Notes under the pieces: generated by a model
Told to the model about the DNA's origin: nothing
Seen by the model: only the letters and a program-made list of their open reading frames with translations
Database searches by the model: none
Part shown: one piece after another, positions 9,194 to 18,552 of the stretch
Layout: each line of letters begins with the position of its first letter
Numbering within the stretch: position 1 is the first letter of the stretch
Translations under genes and position numbers: made by a program
From: Bacteroidota bacterium
GTDB taxonomy: Bacteria; Bacteroidota; Bacteroidia; Chitinophagales; Chitinophagaceae
Assembly: GCA_018266455.1 (NCBI GenBank)
Contig: JAFEAJ010000010.1
Span: 55,158-119,157 of the forward strand
DNA: 64,000 bases
Direction of reading: 5' to 3'

Positions 9194-10873
9194 CTACAAA
9201 CCCGCGACCGTTAATTTACTTTTCCTATACCCGTACAAAAAATAAATCACCAGCCCAAAAGCCATCCATCCGAAAAATACCATCCAGCTTTTTGCAGGGA
9301 TTTCGATCATGAGGTACAAGCAGCATAGTGCGCCCAGCACCGGAATAAGGGAATAATTGCGCAAAAAGCTCAGTACAGCAACAAAAACCGCAATGGCCAG
9401 GAAAACCAGGAACAAAATCTCCTGGCGGCTTTCAGAGCTGATATTGCTGCATGCATCAGCGACTCTTCCCCTGAACAAAAAAATAAACAATGCCGTTAAA
9501 ATTGGTATAATAAATTTCCCGTTCACATAAGGTATCTGGAATTTACCCGCTTTCTTTTCCATTTTTGGCAGATACAAAACTCCACCGCAAACCAACACAA
9601 ATGCAAATAAGGTACCAATACTCGTAAGGTCGGTCATGAGTTTATCGTCCACAAATAATACAGGTATGCCAACCAGTAATCCGGTCATCACGGTAGCAAA
9701 TGCTGGTGTTTGAAACCGTGGGCTTAAATTGCCGAAGCGCTGCGGCAGCAACCCATCACGGCTCATGCTCATCCAGATGCGCGGCTGGCCAATCTGAAAA
9801 ACCAGCAATACACTTGTTGAGGCAATTACAGCACTGATAGAAATAATAAAACCAATTTTGTGCATGCTGATTTTATCGAACACATAGGCCAGCGGATCGG
9901 CTACGCCATTAAATTCTTTATAGTTCACCAGGCCTGTTATAACGAGTGCAGTTACAATATAAATGACTGTGCAGATCAGCAGCGAATAGATCATCCCCCT
10001 CGGCAGGTCCCTTTGTGCATCTTTACATTCTTCTGCAGTAGTGGATATTGCATCGAAACCGATATAGGCAAAGAACACTGATGACACGCTTTGCAGCACA
10101 CCGCCCATCCCTTCGGGCAAAAAGGGAGACCAGTTGCTTTCCGTGCCTTTTGAAAAAATAAGCCAGAAACCTACCACCGCAATAAAACAGAGCACTACAA
10201 TTTTCAGCCCCACCATGAAATTTGCGCTTTTGCGGCTTTCATTGATGCCGATATAGGCCAGTGCGGTAATGAGCCCGACAATAATAAATGCAGGCAAGTT
10301 GATGATGAACTTCACCCCAAAAATTTCCGGTGCATTTGTATATACCAGCCCTGCAACAGAATGCCCCGCAGCAATGGCTTCCTCATAAGCCATCTTTGCC
10401 GTCTGGTGGCCGATGGCAAGCCAGCCAGGAAGGTCTATGCCGAAGGCTTTCAGGATATTATTAAAATAAGCGCTCCATGAAATAGCCACCACCACGTTGC
10501 CGATGGCATATTCTAAAATCAGCGCCCAGCCAATAATCCAGGCGATCATTTCTCCGAAGGTGACATAAGAATAGGTGTAAGCGCTGCCAGACACCGGCAC
10601 GCGGCTCGCGAATTCAGCATAGCAGAGCGCTGTGAAACCGCAGGTAACAGCCGTTATGATGAACAGAAAAATAACACCAGGCCCGCCATGGTAAGCCGCT
10701 GTGCCAATGGTTGAAAAAATACCAGCACCAATCACCGCAGCCACGCCCATAAAAGTAAGGTCGCGAACACCCAGCACTTTTTTCATGCTGTGGCCATGCG
10801 CATCGCCAAGGCCGGATTCCGCATCAGCAATAATTTTTGCCAGTGACTTTTTCCTGAATAACGAACTCGCCAT
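9194..10873 (-). CDS. APC-superfamily amino-acid permease (cationic amino acid transporter type)
   Basis: The 559-residue inner-membrane protein has about 12-14 hydrophobic segments. The diagnostic first-helix motif GAGIFSTIG is at residues 49-57. The long N-terminal cytoplasmic segment, the AYTYSYVTFGEMIAWIIGWALILEY motif region and FFAYIGFDAISTTAEE are typical of the CAT group of the amino acid-polyamine-organocation superfamily. Members take up amino acids by proton symport or exchange. The substrate cannot be read from sequence. It is a single gene, divergent from the LytS-type kinase. Confidence 0.9.
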   Translation of the reverse strand: MASSLFRKKSLAKIIADAESGLGDAHGHSMKKVLGVRDLTFMGVAAVIGAGIFSTIGTAAYHGGPGVIFLFIITAVTCGFTALCYAEFASRVPVSGSAYTYSYVTFGEMIAWIIGWALILEYAIGNVVVAISWSAYFNNILKAFGIDLPGWLAIGHQTAKMAYEEAIAAGHSVAGLVYTNAPEIFGVKFIINLPAFIIVGLITALAYIGINESRKSANFMVGLKIVVLCFIAVVGFWLIFSKGTESNWSPFLPEGMGGVLQSVSSVFFAYIGFDAISTTAEECKDAQRDLPRGMIYSLLICTVIYIVTALVITGLVNYKEFNGVADPLAYVFDKISMHKIGFIISISAVIASTSVLLVFQIGQPRIWMSMSRDGLLPQRFGNLSPRFQTPAFATVMTGLLVGIPVLFVDDKLMTDLTSIGTLFAFVLVCGGVLYLPKMEKKAGKFQIPYVNGKFIIPILTALFIFLFRGRVADACSNISSESRQEILFLVFLAIAVFVAVLSFLRNYSLIPVLGALCCLYLMIEIPAKSWMVFFGWMAFGLVIYFLYGYRKSKLTVAGL

Positions 10874-11150
10874 CTTCAGTTGGTTTAGGTTCGGAAATTA
10901 GGCAAAATATGTTTACGAACAACAACAACTGCCAACAATGCGGCTTCTTGTTATCAGATTGATTATTTTTAGAACCAGCTCAAAAGCCCTGTTAAGCTTA
11001 CCCTGCAGCATTCCTTCCACTTAGGGATGCAAGAGGCCAGGATTGCAAATGCAGCTTCACAATAAAATTTGATATTGCTTCGTCGCTGAAAAACCGGTAT
11101 TTGTCGCAACATACACCTATTCCTGTTTTTCCAATGCTTACTTTAGCACC

Positions 11151-12197
11151 ATGAAACAGCCCTGGTATTCAAAAAAATGGGTAATGGTTGCCTTCCATAT
11201 CGCTGCATGGACATTGCTTTTTTCATTGCCTTTTTTACTGAGGCCGAGCTATGAAAACAACAGCCAGCACGAATCTCACGAGCACAATGGCTGGAACACG
11301 ATGTTGAAGTATATTCTCACTAACCTGCTATGGATTTCTTTTTTTTATTTGAATGCTTATGTGCTGATGCCGCTGTTTATTTATAAAAAGAAATACTGGG
11401 AGTATGCTGCCTTACAGGCCCCCATTTTTGTAGTGCTTATTGCTTTAGATTGGGCTTTGTTCACTTTTTTTTTAAGCGACAGGACATACCAGCTAAGGCT
11501 CGCTATTCTTTTTGTTATTTTTCCTTATCTTTTTGTACTGGCAGGAAGTTTAGCTTACCGCATGATCAAAGATAAAATCCAGTCTGACCAATTGTTACAG
11601 GACAGGGAAAAAGAAGCCCTGAAAACAGAACTTTCATTCCTTCGCTCGCAGGTAAGCCCGCATTTTATGTTCAATGTGCTGAACAATATGGTGGCCCTTG
11701 CCAGGAAGAAATCAGAACAGCTTGAACCTTCGCTCATCAAATTGTCTTCTTTAATGCGCTATATGCTATATGAAGCTGATGAAGAAAAAGTGCCGCTGGA
11801 AAAAGAAACAGAATACCTTCAAAGCTACATTGACCTGCAGCAACAGCGTTTTGGGAATAATGTGGCAGTAAATTTCCATTCTGAAGCGCCAGATCAACAT
11901 TATGACATAGAACCAATGCTGCTGATACCATTCGTGGAAAACGCTTTCAAGCACGGTACCGGTATGATAGAAAAAGCGACAATAGATATAGAGCTAAGGG
12001 CAAAAAAAAATATGCTTTATTTTGTGGTGAGAAATAAATTTAACCCTGAATCAATAGAAGTTAAAGACAAAACATCAGGCATTGGCATGGCTAATGTAAA
12101 AAGAAGGCTGAATTTATTATATGGTAGCGATCATTCTTTGCTCATCAGCAAAAACAACGGCTGGTTCTCTGTTTCTTTGCAATTAAACTTTCACTGA
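11151..12197 (+). CDS. LytS/YehU-type sensor histidine kinase
   Basis: The 348-residue protein has four N-terminal transmembrane helices (about residues 10-140) with almost no extracytoplasmic domain. A short coiled linker and a His_kinase domain (PF06580 type) follow. The phospho-acceptor His171 lies in QVSPHFMFNVLNNM. The ATPase region shows LLIPFVENAFKHG (N box) and TSGIGMANVKRRL. It should phosphorylate the response regulator encoded immediately downstream: stop and start codons share one base (TGATG at 12195-12199), indicating translational coupling. Confidence 0.93.
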   Translation: MKQPWYSKKWVMVAFHIAAWTLLFSLPFLLRPSYENNSQHESHEHNGWNTMLKYILTNLLWISFFYLNAYVLMPLFIYKKKYWEYAALQAPIFVVLIALDWALFTFFLSDRTYQLRLAILFVIFPYLFVLAGSLAYRMIKDKIQSDQLLQDREKEALKTELSFLRSQVSPHFMFNVLNNMVALARKKSEQLEPSLIKLSSLMRYMLYEADEEKVPLEKETEYLQSYIDLQQQRFGNNVAVNFHSEAPDQHYDIEPMLLIPFVENAFKHGTGMIEKATIDIELRAKKNMLYFVVRNKFNPESIEVKDKTSGIGMANVKRRLNLLYGSDHSLLISKNNGWFSVSLQLNFH

Positions 12198-12907
12198 TGC
12201 TTCACTGTATTGCAGTCGATGACGAACCCCTGGCACTGGAACTACTGGAAGACAACATCAGTAAGCTTCCTTATTTGCAGCTTGAAGCCAAATGCAGCAA
12301 TGCCATGGAAGCAATGAAAGTATTGCAGTCAAAAAACATCGACCTGATTTTCCTGGACATACAAATGCCCGGCCTTACAGGTTTGCAATTTATACAAAGC
12401 CTTCCGCAAAAGCCGATGGTCATTCTGGTTACTGCCTATGAAAAATTTGCATTGGAAGGTTTCAACCTCGACGTAGTAGATTATTTGGTTAAACCTGTAT
12501 CTCTTGAAAGATTTGTGAAAGCCTGTAATAAAGCATGGGAACTTCATCAACTCAAAAACACAACACATGCATCCCCTGCTGTAGCACCTGATTATTTTTT
12601 TGTGAACGTGGATTACAGCCTTCTGAAAATTTCCTTTTCAGATATTGTTTGGATAGAAGGGCTGAAAGACTACGTAAAAATACACCTGAAAAGCTCCGGT
12701 AAACCGATTGTTACACGGATGAGCATGAAAACACTTGAAGAAGAGCTGCCTCCTCAAAAATTCATCAGGATACATAAATCTTATTTTGTTTCTGTAGAAC
12801 ACATTACTGCATTAAGAAAAAGCAGCGTGTTCGTGGGAACAATGGAATTGCCCGTGGGTGAAAATTATAAAGATGTTGTTGCTGCACTTACGGGAAAAGC
12901 AGGATAA
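12197..12907 (+). CDS. LytTR-family response regulator
   Basis: The 236-residue protein has an N-terminal receiver domain with acceptor Asp54 in IDLIFLDIQMPGLTG and conserved Lys in VDYLVKPVS. A C-terminal LytTR DNA-binding domain follows (about residues 130-232), with IVWIEGLKDYVKIHL and FIRIHKSYFVSVEHI. Such regulators bind promoter repeats through beta strands rather than a helix-turn-helix. Its start overlaps the stop of the kinase gene by one base, so the two form a cognate pair. Target genes are not evident. Confidence 0.94.
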   Translation: MLHCIAVDDEPLALELLEDNISKLPYLQLEAKCSNAMEAMKVLQSKNIDLIFLDIQMPGLTGLQFIQSLPQKPMVILVTAYEKFALEGFNLDVVDYLVKPVSLERFVKACNKAWELHQLKNTTHASPAVAPDYFFVNVDYSLLKISFSDIVWIEGLKDYVKIHLKSSGKPIVTRMSMKTLEEELPPQKFIRIHKSYFVSVEHITALRKSSVFVGTMELPVGENYKDVVAALTGKAG

Positions 12908-13009
12908 GCCCTGGATAAAAAACCATGTTCGCTTTGAAGAGCTATTGTACATGCCATACTGTTTCAGTTGAAAATTGTTTTATTGTTCTTTCTAAATAAA
13001 TTGCGCTTT

Positions 13010-13240
13010 ATGAGAAAAACCAAGACCCTCGGCAAATTAATTTTTCCTGTTGCACTATTGTTCTGTTTCGGTGTGCGCTTAAAAGCACAAAGGCCTTTGC
13101 CTCAGCTTAGGAAAAATTCAGTAAAAGAAGTGATTGCCGCAATGACGCTTGAAGAAAAAGCGAAGCAGCAAAAAGAGAATTTCATCCAGGAGTTCATGAA
13201 CCCAAGCCCACCAATACCGGAATTTGCGCTACAACGTTAA
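13010..13240 (+). pseudogene. N-terminal fragment of a GH3-type glycosidase
   Basis: From the ATG at 13010 the 76-residue ORF encodes a signal peptide (KLIFPVALLFCFGVRLKAQ). VKEVIAAMTLEEKAKQQ follows, the start of the glycoside hydrolase family 3 fold (compare the 'LL..MT.EEKAG' of the intact enzyme at 15037). It then ends within 30 residues in unrelated sequence, without any catalytic region. It sits 10 nt upstream of an intact esterase gene with its own signal peptide. It is best read as a deletion remnant of a GH3 gene; a genuine small secreted protein is less likely. Confidence 0.6.
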
Positions 13241-13250
13241 ATAAAAAAAA

Positions 13251-14132
13251 ATGGACAAAAAAAAATTTTCGCTTGCGCTGATACTTACCTGCAGTTTTGC
13301 TGTGTTACTTGCGCAACAAAAAACAATCATGCTATACAAAGGGGCCGCCCCCGGTTCTGAAAACTGGAACTGGGATGAAGCATTGAATGACCACAATGCC
13401 TGGAACACAAAAGTGGTTTATAATGTTGTTCGCCCATCGCTGACTTTGTTTGCGCCCGATCCTTCTATTGCAAATGGCACAGCCATTATTATTTGCCCGG
13501 GGGGAGGCTTTCATGCATTGTCAATAAACAGTGAGGGGAATGATGTGGCAGAATGGTTAGTTAAAAAGGGGGTTACCTGCTTTGTGCTAAGGTACAGGCT
13601 TGCCCATAGCTTAACAGCCGACCCTGTACAGGAATGGATGGCAGGTTTTGGGAAACGAGAACAGCAGCAAAAAGACAGTGCGGTTATCCCTCTTTCTATT
13701 GCAGATGGGAAAACAGCGGTTGCGTATGTGCGCAGCCATGCGGCAGAATTTAAAATCGATCCCGGGAAAATAGGTATTATAGGATTTTCCGCCGGCGGCA
13801 CAGTTGCAGCTGCAGCAGCTTTCAATTACACGCCTGAAAACAAACCGGACTTTGTTGCGCCAATCTATCCATATATTCCTGCTGGGCTGCAAGGCCCTGT
13901 TTTGCCCGATGCGCCTCCACTGTTCATTGCAGCAGCTACAGATGATCAGCTTGGCCTGGCGCCTCACAGCGTTGACCTCTACACAAAATGGACAAAGGCA
14001 AAAAAATCAGCAGAGCTGCACTTATACTCAAAGGGAGGCCATGGCTTTGGCATGCGCACGCAGCATTTGCCCAGCGACACATGGATAGAGAGGTTTGGTG
14101 ATTGGCTGAAAGCGACCGGCTATATAAAATAA
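13251..14132 (+). CDS. Exported alpha/beta-hydrolase, acetylxylan esterase-like
   Basis: The 293-residue protein begins with a signal peptide (KKFSLALILTCSFAVLLAQ). An oxyanion-loop motif, IIICPGGGFHALS, follows. The nucleophile elbow is IGFSAGGTVA (Ser180), with an Asp in ATDDQLG and a His in KGGHGFGM near the C-terminus. This pattern is that of BD-FAE/acetyl-xylan esterase-type enzymes that deacetylate plant polysaccharides. Its place between a GH3 remnant and a Nudix-fold regulator/GH3 pair supports a role in carbohydrate breakdown, but the substrate is unproven. Confidence 0.85.
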   Translation: MDKKKFSLALILTCSFAVLLAQQKTIMLYKGAAPGSENWNWDEALNDHNAWNTKVVYNVVRPSLTLFAPDPSIANGTAIIICPGGGFHALSINSEGNDVAEWLVKKGVTCFVLRYRLAHSLTADPVQEWMAGFGKREQQQKDSAVIPLSIADGKTAVAYVRSHAAEFKIDPGKIGIIGFSAGGTVAAAAAFNYTPENKPDFVAPIYPYIPAGLQGPVLPDAPPLFIAAATDDQLGLAPHSVDLYTKWTKAKKSAELHLYSKGGHGFGMRTQHLPSDTWIERFGDWLKATGYIK

Positions 14133-14167
14133 TTTGTCCGCTGCTTTATGTTAGCCTAAACATTATT

Positions 14168-14947
14168 TTAGAAAACCAGCACGATGCCTTCTTTCAAAGC
14201 TTTTTCATAGCGGGGCTTATTGAACTTGTAGAGAAAAGGCGAGCGGTGAGCCCCAATTTTTTTTTGTTTGTTCAGCTTTTTAATAAGCCCAAGCGTAAGC
14301 AGCTTTTTGGGGAAATTCCTGCGGTCGATTTTTTTATCCAGGATCGTTTCGTATAAATCGTGGATTTCCGGCAATGTGAAATTTTCAGGCAAAAGGTTAT
14401 ACCCTATCGGTTGGTGATAAATCTGCATCCGGAGGGCTTTCAATGCTTCGTTAACAATTTGGCGGTGATCAAAAATCATTTTGGGCAGCCGGTCAACATC
14501 GCGCCACTCGCACAATTCAGAAAACAGGTCTACTTTGGGAATTACTTTTGAAAACTCAGTAAGCGCATAAAAGCCTACTGAAATGGTCCTTGCCAAAATC
14601 CAATGGTCATTTGCCACAACCATGTTGGCCTGCCCTGACAGGAACCCAATTTCTGCTGCCGTTCTGTGAGATCTCCCGGGATCGCCGAACACATGGAATT
14701 GCTGAAGGAACAATTTGTTCAGGCCGGTCCTTTCCTCCAAAATTCTTTGCGCAGCCTGGGCCAGGGTTTCGTCGAAACTTACAAAGCCGCCGGGAAGCGC
14801 CCAGGCGCCAAGTGTTTTCAGTTTTAGCAATAGTACCTTTAGCTGCCTTTCATGATAGCCAAAGATCACGCAATCAATAGACAGATGTTTTACAAAACGT
14901 TCATGGGCATGAAGCATAAAGTCCCTGAACTCTTTTTCATTATTCAT
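14168..14947 (-). CDS. Nudix-fold transcriptional regulator (NrtR/AraR-like), Nudix box degenerate
   Basis: The 259-residue protein has an N-terminal Nudix domain (about residues 20-155) and a C-terminal winged-helix domain (about 165-250). The Nudix box region GGFVSFDETLAQAAQRILEE carries the first Gly, the first Glu and the Arg. However, the REUxEExGU part reads RILEERTGL, so two of the metal-binding Glu positions are Ile and Arg. This argues against hydrolysis and for ligand sensing, as in NrtR and the Bacteroides arabinose regulator AraR (family knowledge). It is divergent from the GH3 gene and likely controls it. Confidence 0.85.
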   Translation of the reverse strand: MNNEKEFRDFMLHAHERFVKHLSIDCVIFGYHERQLKVLLLKLKTLGAWALPGGFVSFDETLAQAAQRILEERTGLNKLFLQQFHVFGDPGRSHRTAAEIGFLSGQANMVVANDHWILARTISVGFYALTEFSKVIPKVDLFSELCEWRDVDRLPKMIFDHRQIVNEALKALRMQIYHQPIGYNLLPENFTLPEIHDLYETILDKKIDRRNFPKKLLTLGLIKKLNKQKKIGAHRSPFLYKFNKPRYEKALKEGIVLVF

Positions 14948-15013
14948 AGCCTGAAAATAAAAATCATTTTTAAATTAACAATACAAAAAATAGCCTATCT
15001 TCATTGCGTATAA

Positions 15014-15023
15014 ATTACGTAAT
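15014..15023. promoter_or_regulatory. Palindromic candidate operator between regulator and GH3 gene
   Basis: ATTACGTAAT is a perfect 10-bp palindrome in the 89-nt divergent spacer, 14 nt before the GH3 start. A TATCTTCA string at 14996-15003 could be the -7 box. The position suits a repressor site for the Nudix-fold regulator; this is inference from position only. Confidence 0.3.
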
Positions 15024-15036
15024 AAAAATAATGGCC

Positions 15037-16950
15037 ATGAAAAAACTTATCGCCACCTCCTTTGCGGTTGCTGTTGCATTCTTCATTCTGGCAGCTATCC
15101 CCCCACAACATAAAAAAAAGCATTCAAAACAAAGTGCGGCATCTTTGCTGTTTAAGGGATTCAGGGACCTGAATAAAAATGGCAAAATGGATATTTATGA
15201 AGATCCCCAACAACCCATTGAAGCCAGGATCAAAGACCTGCTTTCCCAGATGACGATTGAAGAAAAGGCCGGGCTGATGTTCATTAATGGAGCGAGGGTA
15301 AACGATGACGGGTCTATTGAAGACAAACCAGGCAAAGGGCTATTTGCCTTTGCGCCAAACGCATTGGGGCTGATCACTAAATATAAGATGAACCATTTCA
15401 ACTTTTGGGCTGTCCCTTCAGTTGATGCACTTGCCAAATGGTATAACCTGATGCAAAAGTACGCTGAGGACTCTACCAGGTTAGGCATACCCATTACCAT
15501 AGCATCAGACCCGCGCAATCATTTTTCCAATAATATTTTTTCGCTGAGCGGGAAAACATTCTCGCAATGGTGCGAGCCGCTGGGCCTTGCGGCTATTGGC
15601 GACGAAAAGTTTACCAGGGAATTTGCTAATGATGCACGGCAGGAATATATTTCAGTCGGCATCAGAGAAGCCCTGCACCCGCAGGTAGACCTGGCAACTG
15701 AGCCGCGATGGCCACGCATCATAGGCACTTTTGGTGAAGACGCGCAGCTCACTTCAAAAATGGCCACTGCTTACATACTTGGCTTCCAGGGAGAGAAACT
15801 GGGGAGCACAAGCGTAGCCTGCATGACAAAACATTTTAGTGGCGGCGGCCCTCAAAAAGAAGGGCTGGATCCTCATTTCCCTTTCCAAAAAGGACAAGTA
15901 TACCCTGGAAATAATTTCAACTATCATCTCATCCCATTTGAAGCTGCGTTCAAAGCGCACACTGCTGCAATAATGCCTTATTATGGCGTGCCAATGAACC
16001 AAACCGGTGAGAATGTCGGGTTTTCTTTCAACAAGCAAATCATTACCGGCTTATTGCGCAACAAATATCATTTCAATGGTGTGGTTTGCACAGACTGGGG
16101 GCTCATCACTGATAACACCATTATGGGCACCGTTTGGCCCGCACGGGCCTGGGGTGTTGAAAACCTATCAAGAGAAGAAAGAGTGAAAAAGGCAATTGAT
16201 GCGGGTGTTGACCAGTTCGGCGGCGAGAATTGCCCTGAACTGGTTGTTGACCTGGTGAAGACCGGAAAGATCAGCGAAAAGAGAATTAACGAATCAGTGA
16301 AAAGATTGCTCAGGCAAAAATTTGAACTGGGCCTTTTCGATCACCCATATATCGACGAGGAAAATGCTGTGGAAACTGTGGGCAAAGCTGAATTTGTTAG
16401 AGCTGCAGAAGAATCGCAAAGGCGTGCGATGACATTATTGAAAAATGAAAATAAGATCCTTCCGCTCAAAACAGGCCGGTTAAAAATTTATGTAAAGAAT
16501 ATTGATCCTAAAATCGCTTCGCAATATGGCACAGTGATGGACAAGCCCGAAGATGCTGATATTGCCATACTTCGCCTGAACACTCCCTTTGTTCCGGTTG
16601 AATCATCAATCATGATGGCTCGGATGTTCCATCATGGCGACCTCGATTTTAAGGAGCCTTTAAAAGACAGCATCCTGCAATTGCTGAACACTGTCCCAAC
16701 CATTGTGGACATTTACCTCGACAGGCCGGCTGTGGTTCCTGAAATCAGCGAAAAAGCAAAAGGATTGTTTGCTGATTTTGGAGCCAGTGATGCTGCCGTA
16801 CTGGATGTGGTATTCGGCAAATACAAACCAGGAGGGCATTTGCCTATAGAAATGCCTTCTTCTATGGAAGCGGTGAGGGGGCAGAAAGAAGATGTGCCCT
16901 ATGATTCAAAAAAACCATTGTATAAATTTGGTTTCGGATTGAGCTATTGA
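15037..16950 (+). CDS. Glycoside hydrolase family 3 enzyme, exported
   Basis: A start at 15037 (or 15031) gives MKK plus a hydrophobic signal segment (LIATSFAVAVAFFILAAIP); the frame is open to a TTG at 15004. The 637-residue protein has an EF-hand-like DLNKNGKMDIYED segment before DLLSQMTIEEKAGLMF, then a TIM-barrel GH3 domain. The nucleophile Asp353 is in VVCTDWGL. A C-terminal alpha/beta sandwich ends at FGFGLSY, so the fibronectin-III domain of longer GH3 enzymes is absent. It likely removes glucose or a related sugar from beta-glycosides in the periplasm. Divergent from the Nudix-type regulator, it precedes a broken sugar isomerase gene. Confidence 0.92.
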   Translation: MKKLIATSFAVAVAFFILAAIPPQHKKKHSKQSAASLLFKGFRDLNKNGKMDIYEDPQQPIEARIKDLLSQMTIEEKAGLMFINGARVNDDGSIEDKPGKGLFAFAPNALGLITKYKMNHFNFWAVPSVDALAKWYNLMQKYAEDSTRLGIPITIASDPRNHFSNNIFSLSGKTFSQWCEPLGLAAIGDEKFTREFANDARQEYISVGIREALHPQVDLATEPRWPRIIGTFGEDAQLTSKMATAYILGFQGEKLGSTSVACMTKHFSGGGPQKEGLDPHFPFQKGQVYPGNNFNYHLIPFEAAFKAHTAAIMPYYGVPMNQTGENVGFSFNKQIITGLLRNKYHFNGVVCTDWGLITDNTIMGTVWPARAWGVENLSREERVKKAIDAGVDQFGGENCPELVVDLVKTGKISEKRINESVKRLLRQKFELGLFDHPYIDEENAVETVGKAEFVRAAEESQRRAMTLLKNENKILPLKTGRLKIYVKNIDPKIASQYGTVMDKPEDADIAILRLNTPFVPVESSIMMARMFHHGDLDFKEPLKDSILQLLNTVPTIVDIYLDRPAVVPEISEKAKGLFADFGASDAAVLDVVFGKYKPGGHLPIEMPSSMEAVRGQKEDVPYDSKKPLYKFGFGLSY

Positions 16951-17018
16951 TCGATCAGCTCACAGGCTGGCTTGACCAGCATGACTGTATGAATTGCAAA
17001 CACTTTAATAAATAGTTT

Positions 17019-17932
17019 ATGATGCACAGAAGGAAATTTATAAAAAAGACCGGCGCAGTGACGATGGGGGCCTTCTTTTTTCGAATAGACTGAGTACCGT
17101 TCTTTTTAAAAAGCGCCATGCCGTTGGGCTTCAGCTTTATACTTTTTTTAGTAGCATTAATGATGATGTTCCCGGCACTTTAAAAAAAATTGCTGCTGTC
17201 GGTTATAAAGAAATTGAATCTGCATTCAGTAAGAAGGGCGGTTATTACGGCATGAAGCCAAAAGAATTTGCCAACATGCTCAATGGCATGGGGCTAAGCT
17301 GGAAATCGCACCATGTTTTAGGTGCTCCTTTTAAGTTGCCTCCCGGAGCAAAAATGCCTACTGATGCAAACGGAGAACCCATCAAGATCCCGCCCATGCT
17401 GAATCTAAAGGACAATATGCAACAACTGGTTGACGAAGCTGCTGAAGGCGGCCTTGAGTACCTGGTTTGCGCCAACACGCCTACTGCTACTTTAGATGAC
17501 ATTAAGTCTTCAATTGAAGTGTTGAATAAAACGGACGAGGCCTGCAAAAAAGCAGGGATTGTTTTCGCATATCACAACCACGACATGGAGTTTCATGCAG
17601 TAGAAGAGGAGGTCCCTTATGGTATTTTTCTGTCGCAAACAAAAATGAAAATGGAACTGGACCTGGCGTGGGCGACAAAAGGTGGTAAGGACCCAGTTGA
17701 TCTGTTCCGCCAACATCCCGGTCGGTTTCCATTATGGCATGTAAAAGACCTGGACTCTGCAAGAGAAAACATACTGCCCGTTGGGTCGGGCACCATTGAT
17801 TACAAAAGGATCTTTGCGGCAGCTTCAATAGCCGGCATGAAACATTTTTTTGTTGAGCACGACATGCCTAAAGATGCGCTGGCAAGCATTACTGCAAGTT
17901 ATGGCTACCTTACCAATGTGCTGAAGGTGTGA
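17019..17932 (+). pseudogene. Sugar phosphate isomerase/epimerase (AP endonuclease-2-like TIM barrel) with a frameshift
   Basis: An ATG at 17019 opens a twin-arginine-like leader (MMHRRKFIKKTGAVTMGAFFF) that hits TGA at 17091. The rest of the enzyme is in another frame, open from before 17078: SNRLSTVLFKKRHAVGLQLYT, then the xylose-isomerase-like barrel to 17932. Motifs include VFAYHNHDMEF, MELDLAWATKGG and FPLWHVKDLD. Adding one T to the T6 run at 17076-17081 joins the two parts exactly. Intact relatives act on sugars or inositol-like compounds and are often Tat-exported in Bacteroidota. The gene follows the GH3 enzyme and probably belongs to its operon. Confidence 0.8.
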
Positions 17933-18032
17933 TGGCTCCCCGTACAGGTAAAAAATACAGAACACCAAAAGCCACCAATGAAATATTGAGCCCCAACAAC
18001 AGGAGGGGAGAAAGTTTGACGCATCCGGCTTT

Positions 18033-18452
18033 TCATCTCAGCCTGTCCATGCTCTTTACCAGTTTTTCGTCTTTATATATTCCTCTTGCAGCCAGCAAAA
18101 GAAGAACCGGAATGGCAATCGTTAATATTGCAGTGAAACTGTAGTCGCCATTCAAAAATTTTTTTGTTTCGCGATGGTATAAAAATATATTGAGCAGGGA
18201 AACAATAAAGGCGACAAGTGTAACCCGCAGTTGAAGTTTCCTGTTCTTATATAGGAAGATGCATATAAGCGCCGCAATAAAAACAGCTACACTAAGAATA
18301 AGTATAATGAGGTTGTCGGGTGCTGCAAGTCTTTCATACTGGCCAACATGGTTCGCATCTAATTTGTTACCGGTAAAGAATGGGAACTTTATTGTCAGGA
18401 AGCCACAAGCTCCGGCAAGCAAAAGCCAGATGGTTTGTATTCGTTGCAACAT
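18033..18452 (-). CDS. DUF4293-family membrane protein
   Basis: The 139-residue protein starts MLQRIQTIWLLLAGACGFLTI and has four predicted transmembrane helices, with a short polar loop after the first. This is the layout of DUF4293, a family confined largely to Bacteroidota and of unknown function. No catalytic residues can be pointed out. It lies just downstream of glyA on the same strand with about 100 nt between them, but the families are not known to work together. Confidence 0.8.
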   Translation of the reverse strand: MLQRIQTIWLLLAGACGFLTIKFPFFTGNKLDANHVGQYERLAAPDNLIILILSVAVFIAALICIFLYKNRKLQLRVTLVAFIVSLLNIFLYHRETKKFLNGDYSFTAILTIAIPVLLLLAARGIYKDEKLVKSMDRLR

Positions 18453-18552
18453 AAAATAATTTTAATGTCAGCTCAAGGATATACGAAAAACAGAATGGCA
18501 TTTTCTTAGTGAAGATCAGTGCTATCTGTGCCAGGTAAATGTTTATGAACAG

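Noticed and set aside
17070..17095. Programmed frameshift as explanation for the split sugar isomerase
   Set aside because: A T6 run is short for known transcriptional slippage and no stimulatory structure is visible; simple indel or assembly error is more economical.
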